From Costus lasius (Eukaryota > Streptophyta > Magnoliopsida > Zingiberales > Costaceae): 64,000 nt of DNA. This document shows, one piece after another, positions 1 to 10,070 of the stretch. The notes under the pieces were generated by a model. It was not told the origin of the DNA and ran no database searches. It was given only the letters and a program-made list of their open reading frames with translations. Each line of letters opens with the position of its first letter. The stretch's first letter is position 1. The translations under genes were made by a program, and so were the position numbers. Where the stretch lies: assembly GCA_027563935.2 (NCBI GenBank), contig CM050454.1, positions 75,970,596 through 76,034,595 of the forward strand, read 5' to 3'.

Positions 1-2
1 CT

Positions 3-671
3 GGGCCGAACTTCTCTGACTGGTTCGGACACCTTAAGATCGTTCTTAAGGCAGAGAGGAAACTGTATGTCCTCGAGACGGCGATACCGCCGCAGCCCGC
101 TCCGAACGCCGCAAGGGCGGTTCGGGATGCCTATGAAAAGCACGTCAATGATAGCATTGATGTCGCTTGCCTGATGCTTGCGTCTATGACGCCACCGCTG
201 CAGCGTCAGCATGAGGATATGTCGGCTATAGAGATTATAGCGAACCTCAAGATGCTGTATGCTGCACAGGCGAGGACAGAACGCTATAATCTGACAAAGC
301 TCTTCTTTCAGAGCAAACTGGCTGAGGGGAGCCCAGTGGGAGCTCACGTGCTCAAGATGATTGGGCACAAGGAGGCTCTGGAGAAACTGGGGCATACCGT
401 CAACCAGGAGCTTGCTGTTGATATTATTCTGCAGTCTCTCCCGCCCTCTTTCGATGCGTTCATCATTAATTTTAATATGAACAAAATCGATTGCACGCCG
501 GCAGAGCTGCTGAATATGCTCTTGACAACTGAGGAAACTCTGAAGGGTAAGCCTTCAACCTCTGTCTTGATGGTTCCTTCTAGGAACAAGAAGAAGGGGA
601 AGAAGGGCAAGGCCCCTGTCAAGAATTACAGCAAGGCTCTGAAACAAGAAGGTGAAGCGGTCGAAGGATAA
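3..671 (+). pseudogene. gag: E1 gag (capsid/nucleocapsid) part of the polyprotein, frameshifted before the zinc knuckle
   Basis: This frame is open from base 3 and matches the gag N-terminal region of the other family A copies; about 15 codons are missing to the left, so the ATG at 174 is internal, not the start. The product would form the cytoplasmic virus-like particle that packages the element RNA. A lysine-rich stretch (KKKGKKGKAPVK) precedes the zinc knuckle. In E3 the same place reads gaaacagaagg, while here it reads gaaacaagaagg near 641-651. The extra A shifts the frame, gives a short wrong tail and stops at 671. The other copies keep gag and pol in one frame, so I read this as a mutation and not programmed frameshifting. 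Confidence 0.85.
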
Positions 672-3600
672 CAGGTGTTTCCACTGTGGCCAGCTGGGTC
701 ACTGGAAAAAGGACTGTAAAGCGCTCCAAGGAGATAAGAGGGGAAGCATCGCTTCTGGCTCAGGTATATATGTGACTGAGGTCATGTTATCTTCTTCTTC
801 TATTTCATGGGTGTTGGACACTGCATGCGGAGTTCACATTTGTTCAAATGTACAGGAACTCAAGAGAAGAAGACAGGTGGGACAGCATGAGGTAGACCTA
901 CGAGTTGGAAACGGGGCACGGGTTGCTGCTGTTGCTGTAGGAGACTATTTCATTTCTTTACCATCTGGCATTGTATTAGAATTAAACAATTGTTATTTTG
1001 TACCCAGTATTACCAAGAATATTATCTCTATTCCTGCTCTTGTCAGGAAAGGATTTGCCTTTGAATGCAAAATTTCAAAGTGTGTTTTATCTTATGATAA
1101 TATTGTGTATGCAACTGGTTCAATCAACAATGGGTTATTCATGTTGGACATGGAATATTCTATACAAAACATTGATAATAAGAAAGCCAAGTATGCTGAT
1201 GACAGCACCTTGCTATGGCATAGTCGTTTAGGCCATATAAACGAGAAGCGCATTAAGCGGTTGCATGATCATGGACTGCTGGGATCATTCTCCTATAAGG
1301 AGATTGATACATGCAAAGCTTGTTTAATGGGTAAAATGACGAAGTCACCTTTTTCTAAGAAAGGTCAAAGGGCTTCAGGTTTACTTGACCTTATACACAG
1401 TGATGTGTGTGGGCCATTTAGTAAACATGCCAGAGGTGGCTATCAGTACTTCATTACCTTTACTGATGATTTCAGTAGGTATGGGTATGTCTATCTGATG
1501 AGACATAAAAGTGAATCTTTTGACAAGTTCAAAGAGTTCAAGAATGAAGTACAAAATCAGCTAGGCCGAAATATCAAGGCACTTCGCTCAGATCGAGGTG
1601 GAGAATACCTAAGTCATGCATTTACTGACTATCTGAAGGAGTGTGGGATTATCTCACAGCTCACTCCGCCAGGAACACCGCAATGGAATGGTGTGTCCGA
1701 GAGGAGAAATAGAACGTTACTTGATATGGTTCGTTCTATGATGAGTCAGGCCACTCTTCCATACTCCTTTTGGGGTTTTGCACTGGAAACAGCTGCAAAG
1801 GTACTAAACCGAGTGCCATCTAAGGCAGTTTCAATGACGCCATATGAATTATGGTATGGGAAACAGCCAAGCTTGACATTTATCAGGATCTGGGGTTGCG
1901 AGGCTTATGTCAAAAAGCTCGCCTCTGGGAAACTAGAGAGCAGATCTGACAAATGCATCTTTGTCGGTTACCCTAAGGAAACTAAGGGTTATTATTTCTA
2001 CGATCCCAAGGAGAACAAAGTTTTTGTTGCTCGGACGGCCATATTTCTTGAGGAGTTTCTTCTGCAAGAGGCCAGTGGGAGAGAAATAAAGCTGGATGAA
2101 AATCCAGAGGAAGGACAAAGTAGTCAAGCACAGTTGGATGAGCCTGAGCCGGTAGATCAGGTTATTGAACAACCTGAGGCTCAGATAACACGGGAACCGC
2201 GAAGATCGGGAAGGATCCGTCGACAGCCTGAGCGCTATGACGGAGTCTACATCATTGATAATGATGAACCCCTAACTTATGCGGATGCGGTCAGTGGACC
2301 GGAGTCAGCTAGATGGCTTGATGCTATGCGAGCCGAGATGGACTCCATGTCAGATAACCAAGTCTGGGATTTGGTTGATCCGCCTCCGGGAGTAATCCCT
2401 ATAGGCTGTAAATGGATCTTCAAGAAGAAGATTGACATGGATGGTAACGTGGTTACCTATAAAGGCAGGCTAGTTGCGAAAGGTTTCAAACAAATCTACG
2501 GGATAGATTATGATGAAACTTTCTCACCTGTAGCTATGTTCAAGTCTATTCGGATTCTTTTCGCGATAGCAGCATATTATGATTATGAGATCTGGCAGAT
2601 GGATGTGAAAACAGCTTTCCTTAATGGAAATCTGGATGAGGATGTGTATATGACACAACCTGAGGGTTTCACTAATCCAGCAGATCGTCATAAAATATGC
2701 AAGTTAAAGAAATCCATTTATGGATTGAAACAAGCATCTAGGAGCTGGAATATTCGTTTTGATGAATCAATCTCTGAGTTTGGTTTCATCAAGAATGAGG
2801 ATGACCCGTGTGTATATAAGAGGTTTAGTGGGAGCGTAATTACATTCCTAATCCTCTACGTCGATGATATCTTGATCATTGGAAATGATATTCCTGAACT
2901 GCATGCTGTTAAAGCATGGTTAGGAAAATGTTTCCAGATGAAAGATCTAGGAGAAGCAGCCTATGTGTTAGGTGTGAAGATCTACCGGGATAGATCTAAG
3001 AGGCTTCTCGGGCTGTGCCAGAGTACTTACATCGATAAGGTCCTGGAGAGATTCCATTTAGAGAATTCTAGACGTGGATATCTTCCAGTCAGACATGGTC
3101 TGAATCTTTCGAAGAGTCAGTGTCCACAAACACAGACTGAGAAAGATGAAATGGACAATACGCCTTATGCTTCGGCTATTGGGTCCATTATGTATGCGAT
3201 GTTGTGTACTCGCCCAGACGTCGCTTACGGGTTAAGCGTGACCAGTCGATTCCAAAGTAATCCAGGTTTGGCACACTGGATTGCAGTCAAGAACATTATA
3301 AAATATCTGCGGAGGACCAAAGATATGTTCTTGATATATGGTGGTCAGGAAGAACTCAGTATAGAGGGATATACTGATGCTTCGTTCCAGTCGGACCAGG
3401 ATGATTTCCGATCGCAATCAGGCTATGTTTTTAGCTTGAATGGTGGAGCAGTGGTGTGGAAGAGTTTCAAACAGTCAACTGTTGCTGATTCCACAACAGA
3501 AGCCGAGTATGTTGCAGCCTCGGAAGCATCCAAGGAGGCAGTGTGGATTCGTAAGTTCGTGAGAGAACTTGGTGTTGTTCCTTCGAGTGCTGATCCTTTG

Positions 3601-3840
3601 GTTATCTTCTGTGATAACACTGGAGCAATCGCACAAGCAAAGGAACCACGGTCGCACCAGAAGTCCAAGCACATACAGAGACGGTTTCACTTGATCCGGG
3701 AGATCATTGATCGAGGCGAGATCAAAATATGCAAGGTTCATACAGATGACAATCTGGCAGACCCGCTTACCAAGCCTCTGGCGCAGCAGAAGCATGAGCA
3801 GCACTGTAATAATATGGGTTTGAGATTTCTCAACCATTAG
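652..3840 (+). CDS. pol: E1 pol polyprotein: CCHC knuckle, protease, integrase, reverse transcriptase, RNase H
   Basis: This 1062-codon frame has no internal stop. It reads in order: CCHC knuckle (C9, C12, H17, C22); aspartic protease with D56 in WVLDTACG; integrase zinc finger H190, H195, C221, C224; DD35E core D251, D314, E350; chromosomal-side linker near 520 with an RRSGRIRRQPERYD motif; copia RT with Y736-V-D-D; RNase H with D909, E952, D988; C-terminus LRFLNH. The ATG at 652 is not a natural start. It is the continuation of gag after the +1 shift, so the protein would be made only by re-initiation or frameshifting. One codon is missing in LEEFLLQ compared with LEKEFLLQ in sister copies. 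All catalytic residues are present. Confidence 0.92.
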   Translation: MKRSKDNRCFHCGQLGHWKKDCKALQGDKRGSIASGSGIYVTEVMLSSSSISWVLDTACGVHICSNVQELKRRRQVGQHEVDLRVGNGARVAAVAVGDYFISLPSGIVLELNNCYFVPSITKNIISIPALVRKGFAFECKISKCVLSYDNIVYATGSINNGLFMLDMEYSIQNIDNKKAKYADDSTLLWHSRLGHINEKRIKRLHDHGLLGSFSYKEIDTCKACLMGKMTKSPFSKKGQRASGLLDLIHSDVCGPFSKHARGGYQYFITFTDDFSRYGYVYLMRHKSESFDKFKEFKNEVQNQLGRNIKALRSDRGGEYLSHAFTDYLKECGIISQLTPPGTPQWNGVSERRNRTLLDMVRSMMSQATLPYSFWGFALETAAKVLNRVPSKAVSMTPYELWYGKQPSLTFIRIWGCEAYVKKLASGKLESRSDKCIFVGYPKETKGYYFYDPKENKVFVARTAIFLEEFLLQEASGREIKLDENPEEGQSSQAQLDEPEPVDQVIEQPEAQITREPRRSGRIRRQPERYDGVYIIDNDEPLTYADAVSGPESARWLDAMRAEMDSMSDNQVWDLVDPPPGVIPIGCKWIFKKKIDMDGNVVTYKGRLVAKGFKQIYGIDYDETFSPVAMFKSIRILFAIAAYYDYEIWQMDVKTAFLNGNLDEDVYMTQPEGFTNPADRHKICKLKKSIYGLKQASRSWNIRFDESISEFGFIKNEDDPCVYKRFSGSVITFLILYVDDILIIGNDIPELHAVKAWLGKCFQMKDLGEAAYVLGVKIYRDRSKRLLGLCQSTYIDKVLERFHLENSRRGYLPVRHGLNLSKSQCPQTQTEKDEMDNTPYASAIGSIMYAMLCTRPDVAYGLSVTSRFQSNPGLAHWIAVKNIIKYLRRTKDMFLIYGGQEELSIEGYTDASFQSDQDDFRSQSGYVFSLNGGAVVWKSFKQSTVADSTTEAEYVAASEASKEAVWIRKFVRELGVVPSSADPLVIFCDNTGAIAQAKEPRSHQKSKHIQRRFHLIREIIDRGEIKICKVHTDDNLADPLTKPLAQQKHEQHCNNMGLRFLNH

Positions 3841-3849
3841 ATTAAGTGC

Positions 3850-3860
3850 AAGTGGGAGAT
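3850..3860 (+). other. Polypurine tract of E1
   Basis: AAGTGGGAGAT lies directly before the 3' LTR. The same tract precedes the 3' LTR of E3 and, on the minus strand, of E4, E5, E6 and C3. It is the expected primer for plus-strand DNA synthesis. Confidence 0.85.
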
Positions 3861-5567
3861 TGTTGGGGTATGCCCTTAAGGCTAATGTTTGAGGCCTTTG
3901 GGATTGTAATAAGTATCATGTAATAAACTCTTGTGTTTATAAAGGCATGGTTATTATTCAGGTTGTTACCTTGTCTGCTGTAATAAGTGTACTTCTGAAT
4001 AATGTCTCAAAGCTGTTCAGCTAGGCTGACAGGCTATATGTCCTTAGTCGAGATATCTTGGTGAACCTGAGACAGCCTTGATATGATTGAGACTAATATG
4101 TGTGCTAATCTTATAGGATGCTTCGAGCATGGAATAAGATGTAGACTCATGGGTACATTGGATGTACTGGACAGACCCTACTGGGATATTCCATTGCTTG
4201 TCACAATGTGAATGATCCTCGTAAGCAGCAAGTGGCACATGTCCTTTGACTTGAGATCACTTGTGTTTCTAAATGATGATTGTCATTGTTTTGAGGTAGT
4301 TCAATATCATTTGAAACATAATGGTTATAGACTATCTTGGATGGTGAGCTTGAGTCAGGTTAGGGCACTTGTGATAGATAAAGGATTGCCGTCTCCTTGT
4401 TTAAGGAGTGTGATGTTCTAAAGGGCCCCCCCTGTATGAGAAGATTGAGATAGTGTATGGCCATACCCAGATGACTGTGTTCATCTGATCTAATCATGCT
4501 CATCGTATTGGAGTTACAGGCTTGACATGCTTGTCCAATAAGAACATCCAGTGGCAAAGGAAACATGCATGCCTCGTGAGTTTGATTCACACTTGTGCTT
4601 TGGTTTGGGTGTAGTCTTGGAAGACTCTTTCCTTTATATCGGGAGACAGTGATGTGTTGCTAGATACCCCTCACTGATCATGATAACGAAAGTTATCGTT
4701 ACCGACATTTAAAGGAAACCCTTAGGGTCGCACAATTTGGTGATATGGCTTGCTTAAGTCAGATCGTGTGGACTGAATTGTTTCGGTTCAGTTTAAAGGG
4801 ATTTAATCTCTGATTGTAAGTGAGATCTGGTCTGATCATGTTTGATTGATTAGGGCTTTAGATCGGTAAGCTTCGATCGAGAGAGATGATGCTAGATCGA
4901 TGCGATCAGAAGCGTCAGATGATGAATGGTCAGATCTTGGACTTTGGGGTCTAATTTGATCTAGACTTAATGCTTGGGCTGATTTGGTTTCGCTATTGAA
5001 CCAAGGGTATTGAACCGGCTCATGGGTTGAGCGCATGGTTCAAGAGGGAGAAGGAGTTGCGTTTGGTTCATGGAGACATGAACGCATGAACGCATACTCT
5101 TAATGGTTGCCATTTTTGGAAAGTTCCAAAATGAAAACGCATATGCGTTCATGGCTTGAAGTCTCCCTAATGTTTTTCGGTTACACCTCTCTCTTGTTGC
5201 TTGGTGGAAACGATTTTTGCTCTCGAGCAAGTGAGGGTGTTGACGAGAAGAGGAGGAACCGGCCAAGCAAAAGGAAGTCTTCATCTCTTCCCTACACTCG
5301 ATCATTGACATCTTGGCACTTTTGCTAGCACAAGAGGTGCGCAAGTTGGGAGTCTTCATCGCCTTTGTGTGTGAACTTTTGGAGGAGATCAAAGTTGCTC
5401 TCTTCTTCCAAGCCGACCTCCAATCTATGGCTATGGTATAGATCTAAACTCATAGCTTCAAGTTGATCATATGGTTGTCATATACGATCTTTTAGAAACC
5501 CTCTTTCCGTCATGCATGCTAGATGCGCATGTTTAGGGTTTCACCCCCTTAATAAGGGTTTCTTTCA
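3861..5567 (+). repeat. 3' LTR of E1 (family A, 1707 bp)
   Basis: It starts TGTTGGGGTATG just after the polypurine tract and ends TTTCTTTCA. The end was set by comparison with E2 and E3, where the LTR end is followed by a primer-binding site. A TATA-like box (TTTATAAAGG) lies at 3936-3945. A short hairpin, CCCTT-AAT-AAGGG, lies at 5546-5558 close to the end. Confidence 0.9.
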
Positions 5568-5838
5568 CCTGGCACATGCATGCTTGCTTGGGCGCCTTGC
5601 TTGGTGGCGTAACAAGCGTCCTTGCTTGGCTTGGTGGCGTATCAAACTCTTTGTATGGGAGTGCAAGATGTTTTGGCCAAGCCCTTAGGCTTAAGAGCTA
5701 TACATCTTGTGGCTTGCAAGGTGGCACATCTTGCTTGAAGGAAGGCCCATGGCATTGGCCGAACCTATGAGGGTGCTTCTAGGGGGTACCTCTAGGGTTT
5801 GAGAGCTAAACTATGGTGAGAAGGACCTTGGAGCCAAC
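5568..5838. other. Unassigned stretch between E1 and solo LTR S1
   Basis: There is no convincing reading frame. It contains a locally repeated motif (cttgcttggtggcgta, near 5590-5642). It may be the part of C1 upstream of the S1 insertion, because the S1 target-site copies suggest 5838 once joined 7247. No LTR end or primer-binding site is visible here. Confidence 0.4.
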
Positions 5839-7246
5839 TGATGCGTTGTATTTACACCACATTTTGCCAATATTTTATACTATATTTTAAGCTTAATTGC
5901 ATAATTTTGTGCTAAATTTGGTATTTTTACTTCACATGGCACAGAATCTTCACTTTTCTCAGTTTTATATAAAATGTAGGTAAAAACACACGAAAATGAT
6001 GGATTTCATGAGTTTTGAAGCCACGACATGATTCCCAAGGAGATCACGAGCTTACACGTCAAATTTGGAGTGAAAATGGTGAAAGTTTCGATAATTACGG
6101 TCGTGGCTGTAATTTTGCATTCGAGTATAGGGCGAAAAATGGCTAAGTATGGGAATGCACAGAAACTTTCACGGGTGAAGCCGTGAATCCATCATGGACC
6201 GTGAAAGTTTCTATGTACAAGGAGCTGTACACAGAGACTTTTACGGCCGTGGCCGTGAACATGTTATGGACCGTGAAATCGCCCGCCCGACGAGTTTTTC
6301 ACTCGATTCTTTCCTGATTTGAACCGGATTTGAACCAAACTTTGTAGAAACACTCCTTGATGGGTTCCGGGTCGGTTAAGCTATAAAAGATCAGATTTTT
6401 CGAGGGTAAAAGGGAGCTTTTTGGACGAGGACAACCGGTGGCGGTGACTAGGGCGGATTTCTAAATTCTGAGCAAATTCCGGTGAGATTCCATGAAAAAG
6501 ACCAGATTGATCAACTCTTTTTCATCATCAGATTTAGGGGAAGCCAATTTAATTTCTGCCTTAGTGAAATTCTTGCGATTTTTAGAAGATTCATACTTGT
6601 TCATCTAATAGACATGTCGTTTCTTAAGAACATAAGCGAGTAGACACTATTTTTGGGATTAAGGGTTTTGCCCACTGACTTTTATGAGTTAATATGTATT
6701 TACACTCTTTTTATACAATTATGTTATCAGAATTTGATTGAAATTGTGTTGGATTAGTAGTTTACACTGGCCACATATAATTGAGTATTAGACGTTGCGA
6801 GAAGTACCGGGAGGTGAATCGCAACGTCCGATTTATTTTAATCAAACCTTCGAATCTAATCATGAGAGTAGATTAGATTCGTTTGAAGGATTTAACAAGA
6901 TTTTCATAGAACTCAAGGGGTCTAATTATGTTAATTATCACGAGAGTAGGGAGTTAACATAACTCGATACCGGATTACACTTCGGGAGGAGGTAGTCCGT
7001 ACATTAGGAAAAGTTCCTTTCTTGATAAACATTTTCCATTGATAGAGTTATCTTTATTCGATTCGTATTTGTCAGTATGGTGAAACCCTAACATCCCGAT
7101 CTTCCTGAAATTGAAACCCCCTTAACGCTGTTTCTGATATTGCTTGTGCTTAGAGTTCAACACTACCCCCTTAACTGTGTAATCCTTGTTGGGAACGATA
7201 ATCTTTTTATTACTTCGATAAATCCATACACTTGTGGAGCGTATCA
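5839..7246 (+). repeat. Solo LTR S1 (1408 bp, family not identified)
   Basis: The segment starts TGATGCGTTGTA and ends GAGCGTATCA, giving TG...CA ends. It is flanked by CCAAC (5834-5838) and CTAAC (7247-7251), a 5-bp duplication with one mismatch. No internal retroelement coding region lies on either side, so it is a solo LTR left by recombination between two LTRs. It holds three imperfect repeats of about 70 bp (about 6088-6290) built on forms of ccgtggccgtgaa. The orientation is assumed from the style of the ends. It could be gypsy or copia. Confidence 0.75.
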
Positions 7247-7586
7247 CTAACCTTGAAGATCAAGCTAGAGGTCGGCTAGGCTAGATCTAGTTTTAGGGGC
7301 TTGAGTCCTAGGTCAAGAGTTGAACCTCTTTTTGGCATGGGTTGGTTGAATGTCTTGAATGGGCTATGATCCCATCATCCTTTTATTGCTTTCTTTACAA
7401 AAGCTAAACATTCCTGTGATGTTTTATCGTTATGTTATCACTATAGGACTGCATGCCTGTAATGTTAGACATAATATAAAACTGAAATGATGAGACCTCA
7501 AAAACCCTTAATCTAAATATCAAGTCTAGTAGCCTTCTAACGTGTATCCCTCACCAAGCTATCGATTAGTGGAGTTGTGAACTATT

Positions 7587-7925
7587 TCCCACCCTCGTGG
7601 GACATACCCACTTATCTTTAGAAGTTGTGTGGTGGCAATGGTTTCCCCAGTCCAGTTTTCCCCTGGATGTGCCTTCACAAGGAAACTCGTTTGCCCTGGG
7701 CATAACGTTTAGGAATGGACTTGACTAGATTTTCATATGTGCTGGGCACATTATGACACTCTAGAGGCATCGTTGAGAGCTTAGAGTTTCATGCTGTATC
7801 CAGCCCTCGCTGGACATGAAATGCCTAGACTGTCTCAATAAGGGGAGTCGCCAAGCACAATCGGCCGGCATGCCCACCTTAAGAAGCATGGATCACTTTG
7901 TGCATCTCATCCCACCCTCGTGGGA
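7587..7925 (+). promoter_or_regulatory. Leader hairpins 1-3 of C1
   Basis: Three perfect inverted repeats with the loop CCTC lie at 7587-7602 (TCCCAC/GTGGGA), 7799-7814 (TCCAGC/GCTGGA) and 7910-7925 (TCCCAC/GTGGGA). They hold the same positions relative to flanking conserved words as the three hairpins of the family A leaders. The role is unknown; RNA dimerisation or packaging is a guess. Confidence 0.6.
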
Positions 7926-8101
7926 CGCGAAGCCCTATGTGGAATAAGGATCCCATCTCACTAGGAAATCCTGAATTTCCTGATTGACTTTGTGGGTTAT
8001 CAATTCGATTAATATAGTGGGAGCCATAATCATTTAAAACAAGTTCAGTTTAAATGATTTGAAGTAGTACTAATCTGTTGTTTCTTGCTACTTGTAGAAC
8101 A

Positions 8102-9815
8102 ATGGCTACGAACACTAGCAGATTAACACTGTGATCCCTTCTCGATAAGGATAAGTTAGTTGGATCCAACTTTATGGTCTGGAATCGGAACTTGAGGATA
8201 GCCCTCAAGCTCAAGAAGATGTTATATGTCCTTGAACAGCCTCTTCCTGCGGCTCCTGCGCCTAATGCCTGGATGGCAGACAAGGATGCTTTTAGAAAGC
8301 ATTAGGATGACTCTTTGGAGGTTGCATGTCTCATCCTAGCCACTATGACACCTGAACTTCAGGTGCAATATGAGGAGTAGAACTCTTTTCAGATGATCAC
8401 TCATCTAAAACAGATGTATGATGCTCACGCTAAAACTGAGAGATATGACACTACCAAAGCAGTATTTCGATACAAGTTATCTGAGGGTGCACCAGTGAGA
8501 CCCCATATTCTCAAGCTGATTGGGAATATGGATCATCTCAAGAGACTAGGACACACCATAGATAACGAGCTGGTTGTGTATCTTATTCTGTAGTGCCTCC
8601 CCCCTAGCTTCAGTTCATTTATCATAAACTTTAACATGAACCGGATTGATTGCATAAGGGAGGAACTACTGAATATGCTCCAAACAGCCGAGCGTGAGAT
8701 GGGTAAGACCAAACCTAATTCTGTTATTTTGGTCCTTGCGACCAAGAAGATGAAGAAGAAGGGTAAGGCATATGCTAAGGGCAGTGCGAAAGGTCCCACC
8801 AAGGCATTGAAGAATAAGGCGAAGAAGTCAATGGAATAGAGGTGCATCCACTGTGGAGAGCAGGGTCACTGGGGGAGGGACTGCAAGCAACTTCAGAATG
8901 AGGAGAAGAAAGGCTTGGCCTTAGCTTCTAGCTTAGGTATTTATGCTACTGAGGTCAACCTTTCTACTTCTATGTCATGGGTATTGGATACCGCATGCGG
9001 TGTTTATATTTGTACAAATATGCAGGGGCTCAAGAAAAGTAGATTGGTGCGGCCTAGAGAGATTAACCTATGGGTTGGAAACGGGGCACAAGTTGCTGCT
9101 GTTGCTGTAGGAGTTTTAACTCTCTCCCTACCTTCTGGACTTCAATTAGAACTAGATCATCGCAATTATGTACCTTCACTTACTAAAAATATTGTATCCA
9201 TTCCTTGCTTGATAAAGAAAATATTTAAGTTTGAAATAAAGGAGAACTCTTGTTCTTTCTCATTTGCAAACATGTTTTATGGGAAGGGTACTTTGTGCAA
9301 TGGGTTATATGTCTTAGACATGGATAGTTTTATTTGTAACATAAATAACAAAAGGATCAAACTGAGTGGTTCAGTTGGTGCTTTCCTATGGCATTATCGA
9401 TTAGCCCATATAAACTAGAATCGCATCCAATAGCTCCATGCAAATGGGTTGTTAGATTCAAGTTCCTTGGAGAAATTTGATACTTGGGAGCCTTGTTTAT
9501 TAGGGAAGATGACAAAGGCGCCCTTCACCAAGATCGGTGAGAGGGCAGGAGGTTTATTGGATCTTATACACAGTGATGTATGTGGGCCATTTAGTAAACA
9601 TGCCAGAGGAGGGTACAACTACTTGATTACATTCACTGATGACTTCAGTAGATATGGTTATGTCTACTTGATGAGACATAAGTCTGAATCCTTTGAGAAA
9701 TTCAAGGAGTTCAAAAATAAGTAGAGAACCAGCTTGGAAGATCCATTAAAACTCTTTGATCAGATCGTGGTGGAGAGTACCGGAGTGGGGAGTTCTTTGA
9801 CTATCTTAGAGTGTG
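8102..9815 (+). pseudogene. gag-pol: C1 gag-pol remnant (gag, knuckle, protease, start of integrase)
   Basis: Translation from the ATG at 8102 follows family A gag-pol closely, but is broken by stops at 8132 (TGA where family A has CGA), in the gag body, at 8591 (TAG where family A has CAG), before the knuckle and in the integrase. The pieces show a CCHC knuckle (CIHCGEQGHWGRDC, about 8842-8883), a protease motif WVLDTACG (about 8980-9000), the integrase zinc finger region and the first catalytic aspartate in LIHSDVCGPF (about 9565-9590). The frame is lost after about 9720. This is the oldest-looking coding remnant on the plus strand and cannot make a functional product. Confidence 0.85.
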
Positions 9816-9820
9816 TGGGA

Positions 9821-10070
9821 TGTTGGTGTATATGCCCTAAAGACCAATGTATGGACATGGTCAGGCATTGTTTGAATGTACTTTGATAGAACTATTACTC
9901 TTTATATAGGCATGGTCGTTATTATGCAGACTTCTCTACCTGCGTTGATGTATTGAGTTGCATAAATAATGTCCCAGGAATTTGGATTGGATCCATTCTC
10001 ATAAACTATCCCCAGACAAGGTACCTTAGCAGATATGGGACAGCTTTGGTACATGTGAGACTGGTGTATG
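9821..10070 (+). repeat. C2: first 250 bp of a family C LTR, interrupted by C3
   Basis: It starts TGTTGGTGTATATG inside the integrase of C1 and matches, in reverse complement, the right-hand 250 bp of the left LTR of C3 (12047-12296). A TATA-like box, TTTATATAGG, lies at 9901-9910. It ends at 10070, where C3 begins after GTATG. The rest of this element should lie right of the window. Confidence 0.8.

Larger units (their letters stand above)
1..5567 (+). mobile_element. E1: Ty1/copia family A retrotransposon, 5' end outside the window
   Basis: The order gag, CCHC knuckle, protease, integrase, reverse transcriptase, RNase H is that of Ty1/copia. The 5' LTR, leader and first gag codons lie left of the window. 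Coding sequence ends at 3840, a purine-rich tract follows, and the 3' LTR runs 3861-5567. The 3' flank begins CCTGG, but no target-site duplication can be tested without the 5' end. Gag and pol are split by one extra base near 646. Confidence 0.95.
7247..9820 (+). mobile_element. C1: wrecked copia element related to family C, leader to integrase
   Basis: From about 7350 the sequence matches the leader of C3 and, more weakly, that of family A, including three hairpins. A gag-pol reading with many stops begins at 8102 and breaks off in the integrase core at 9820, where a family C LTR (C2) begins. No 5' LTR or primer-binding site can be recognised on the left, where S1 and E1 have inserted. Confidence 0.8.
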
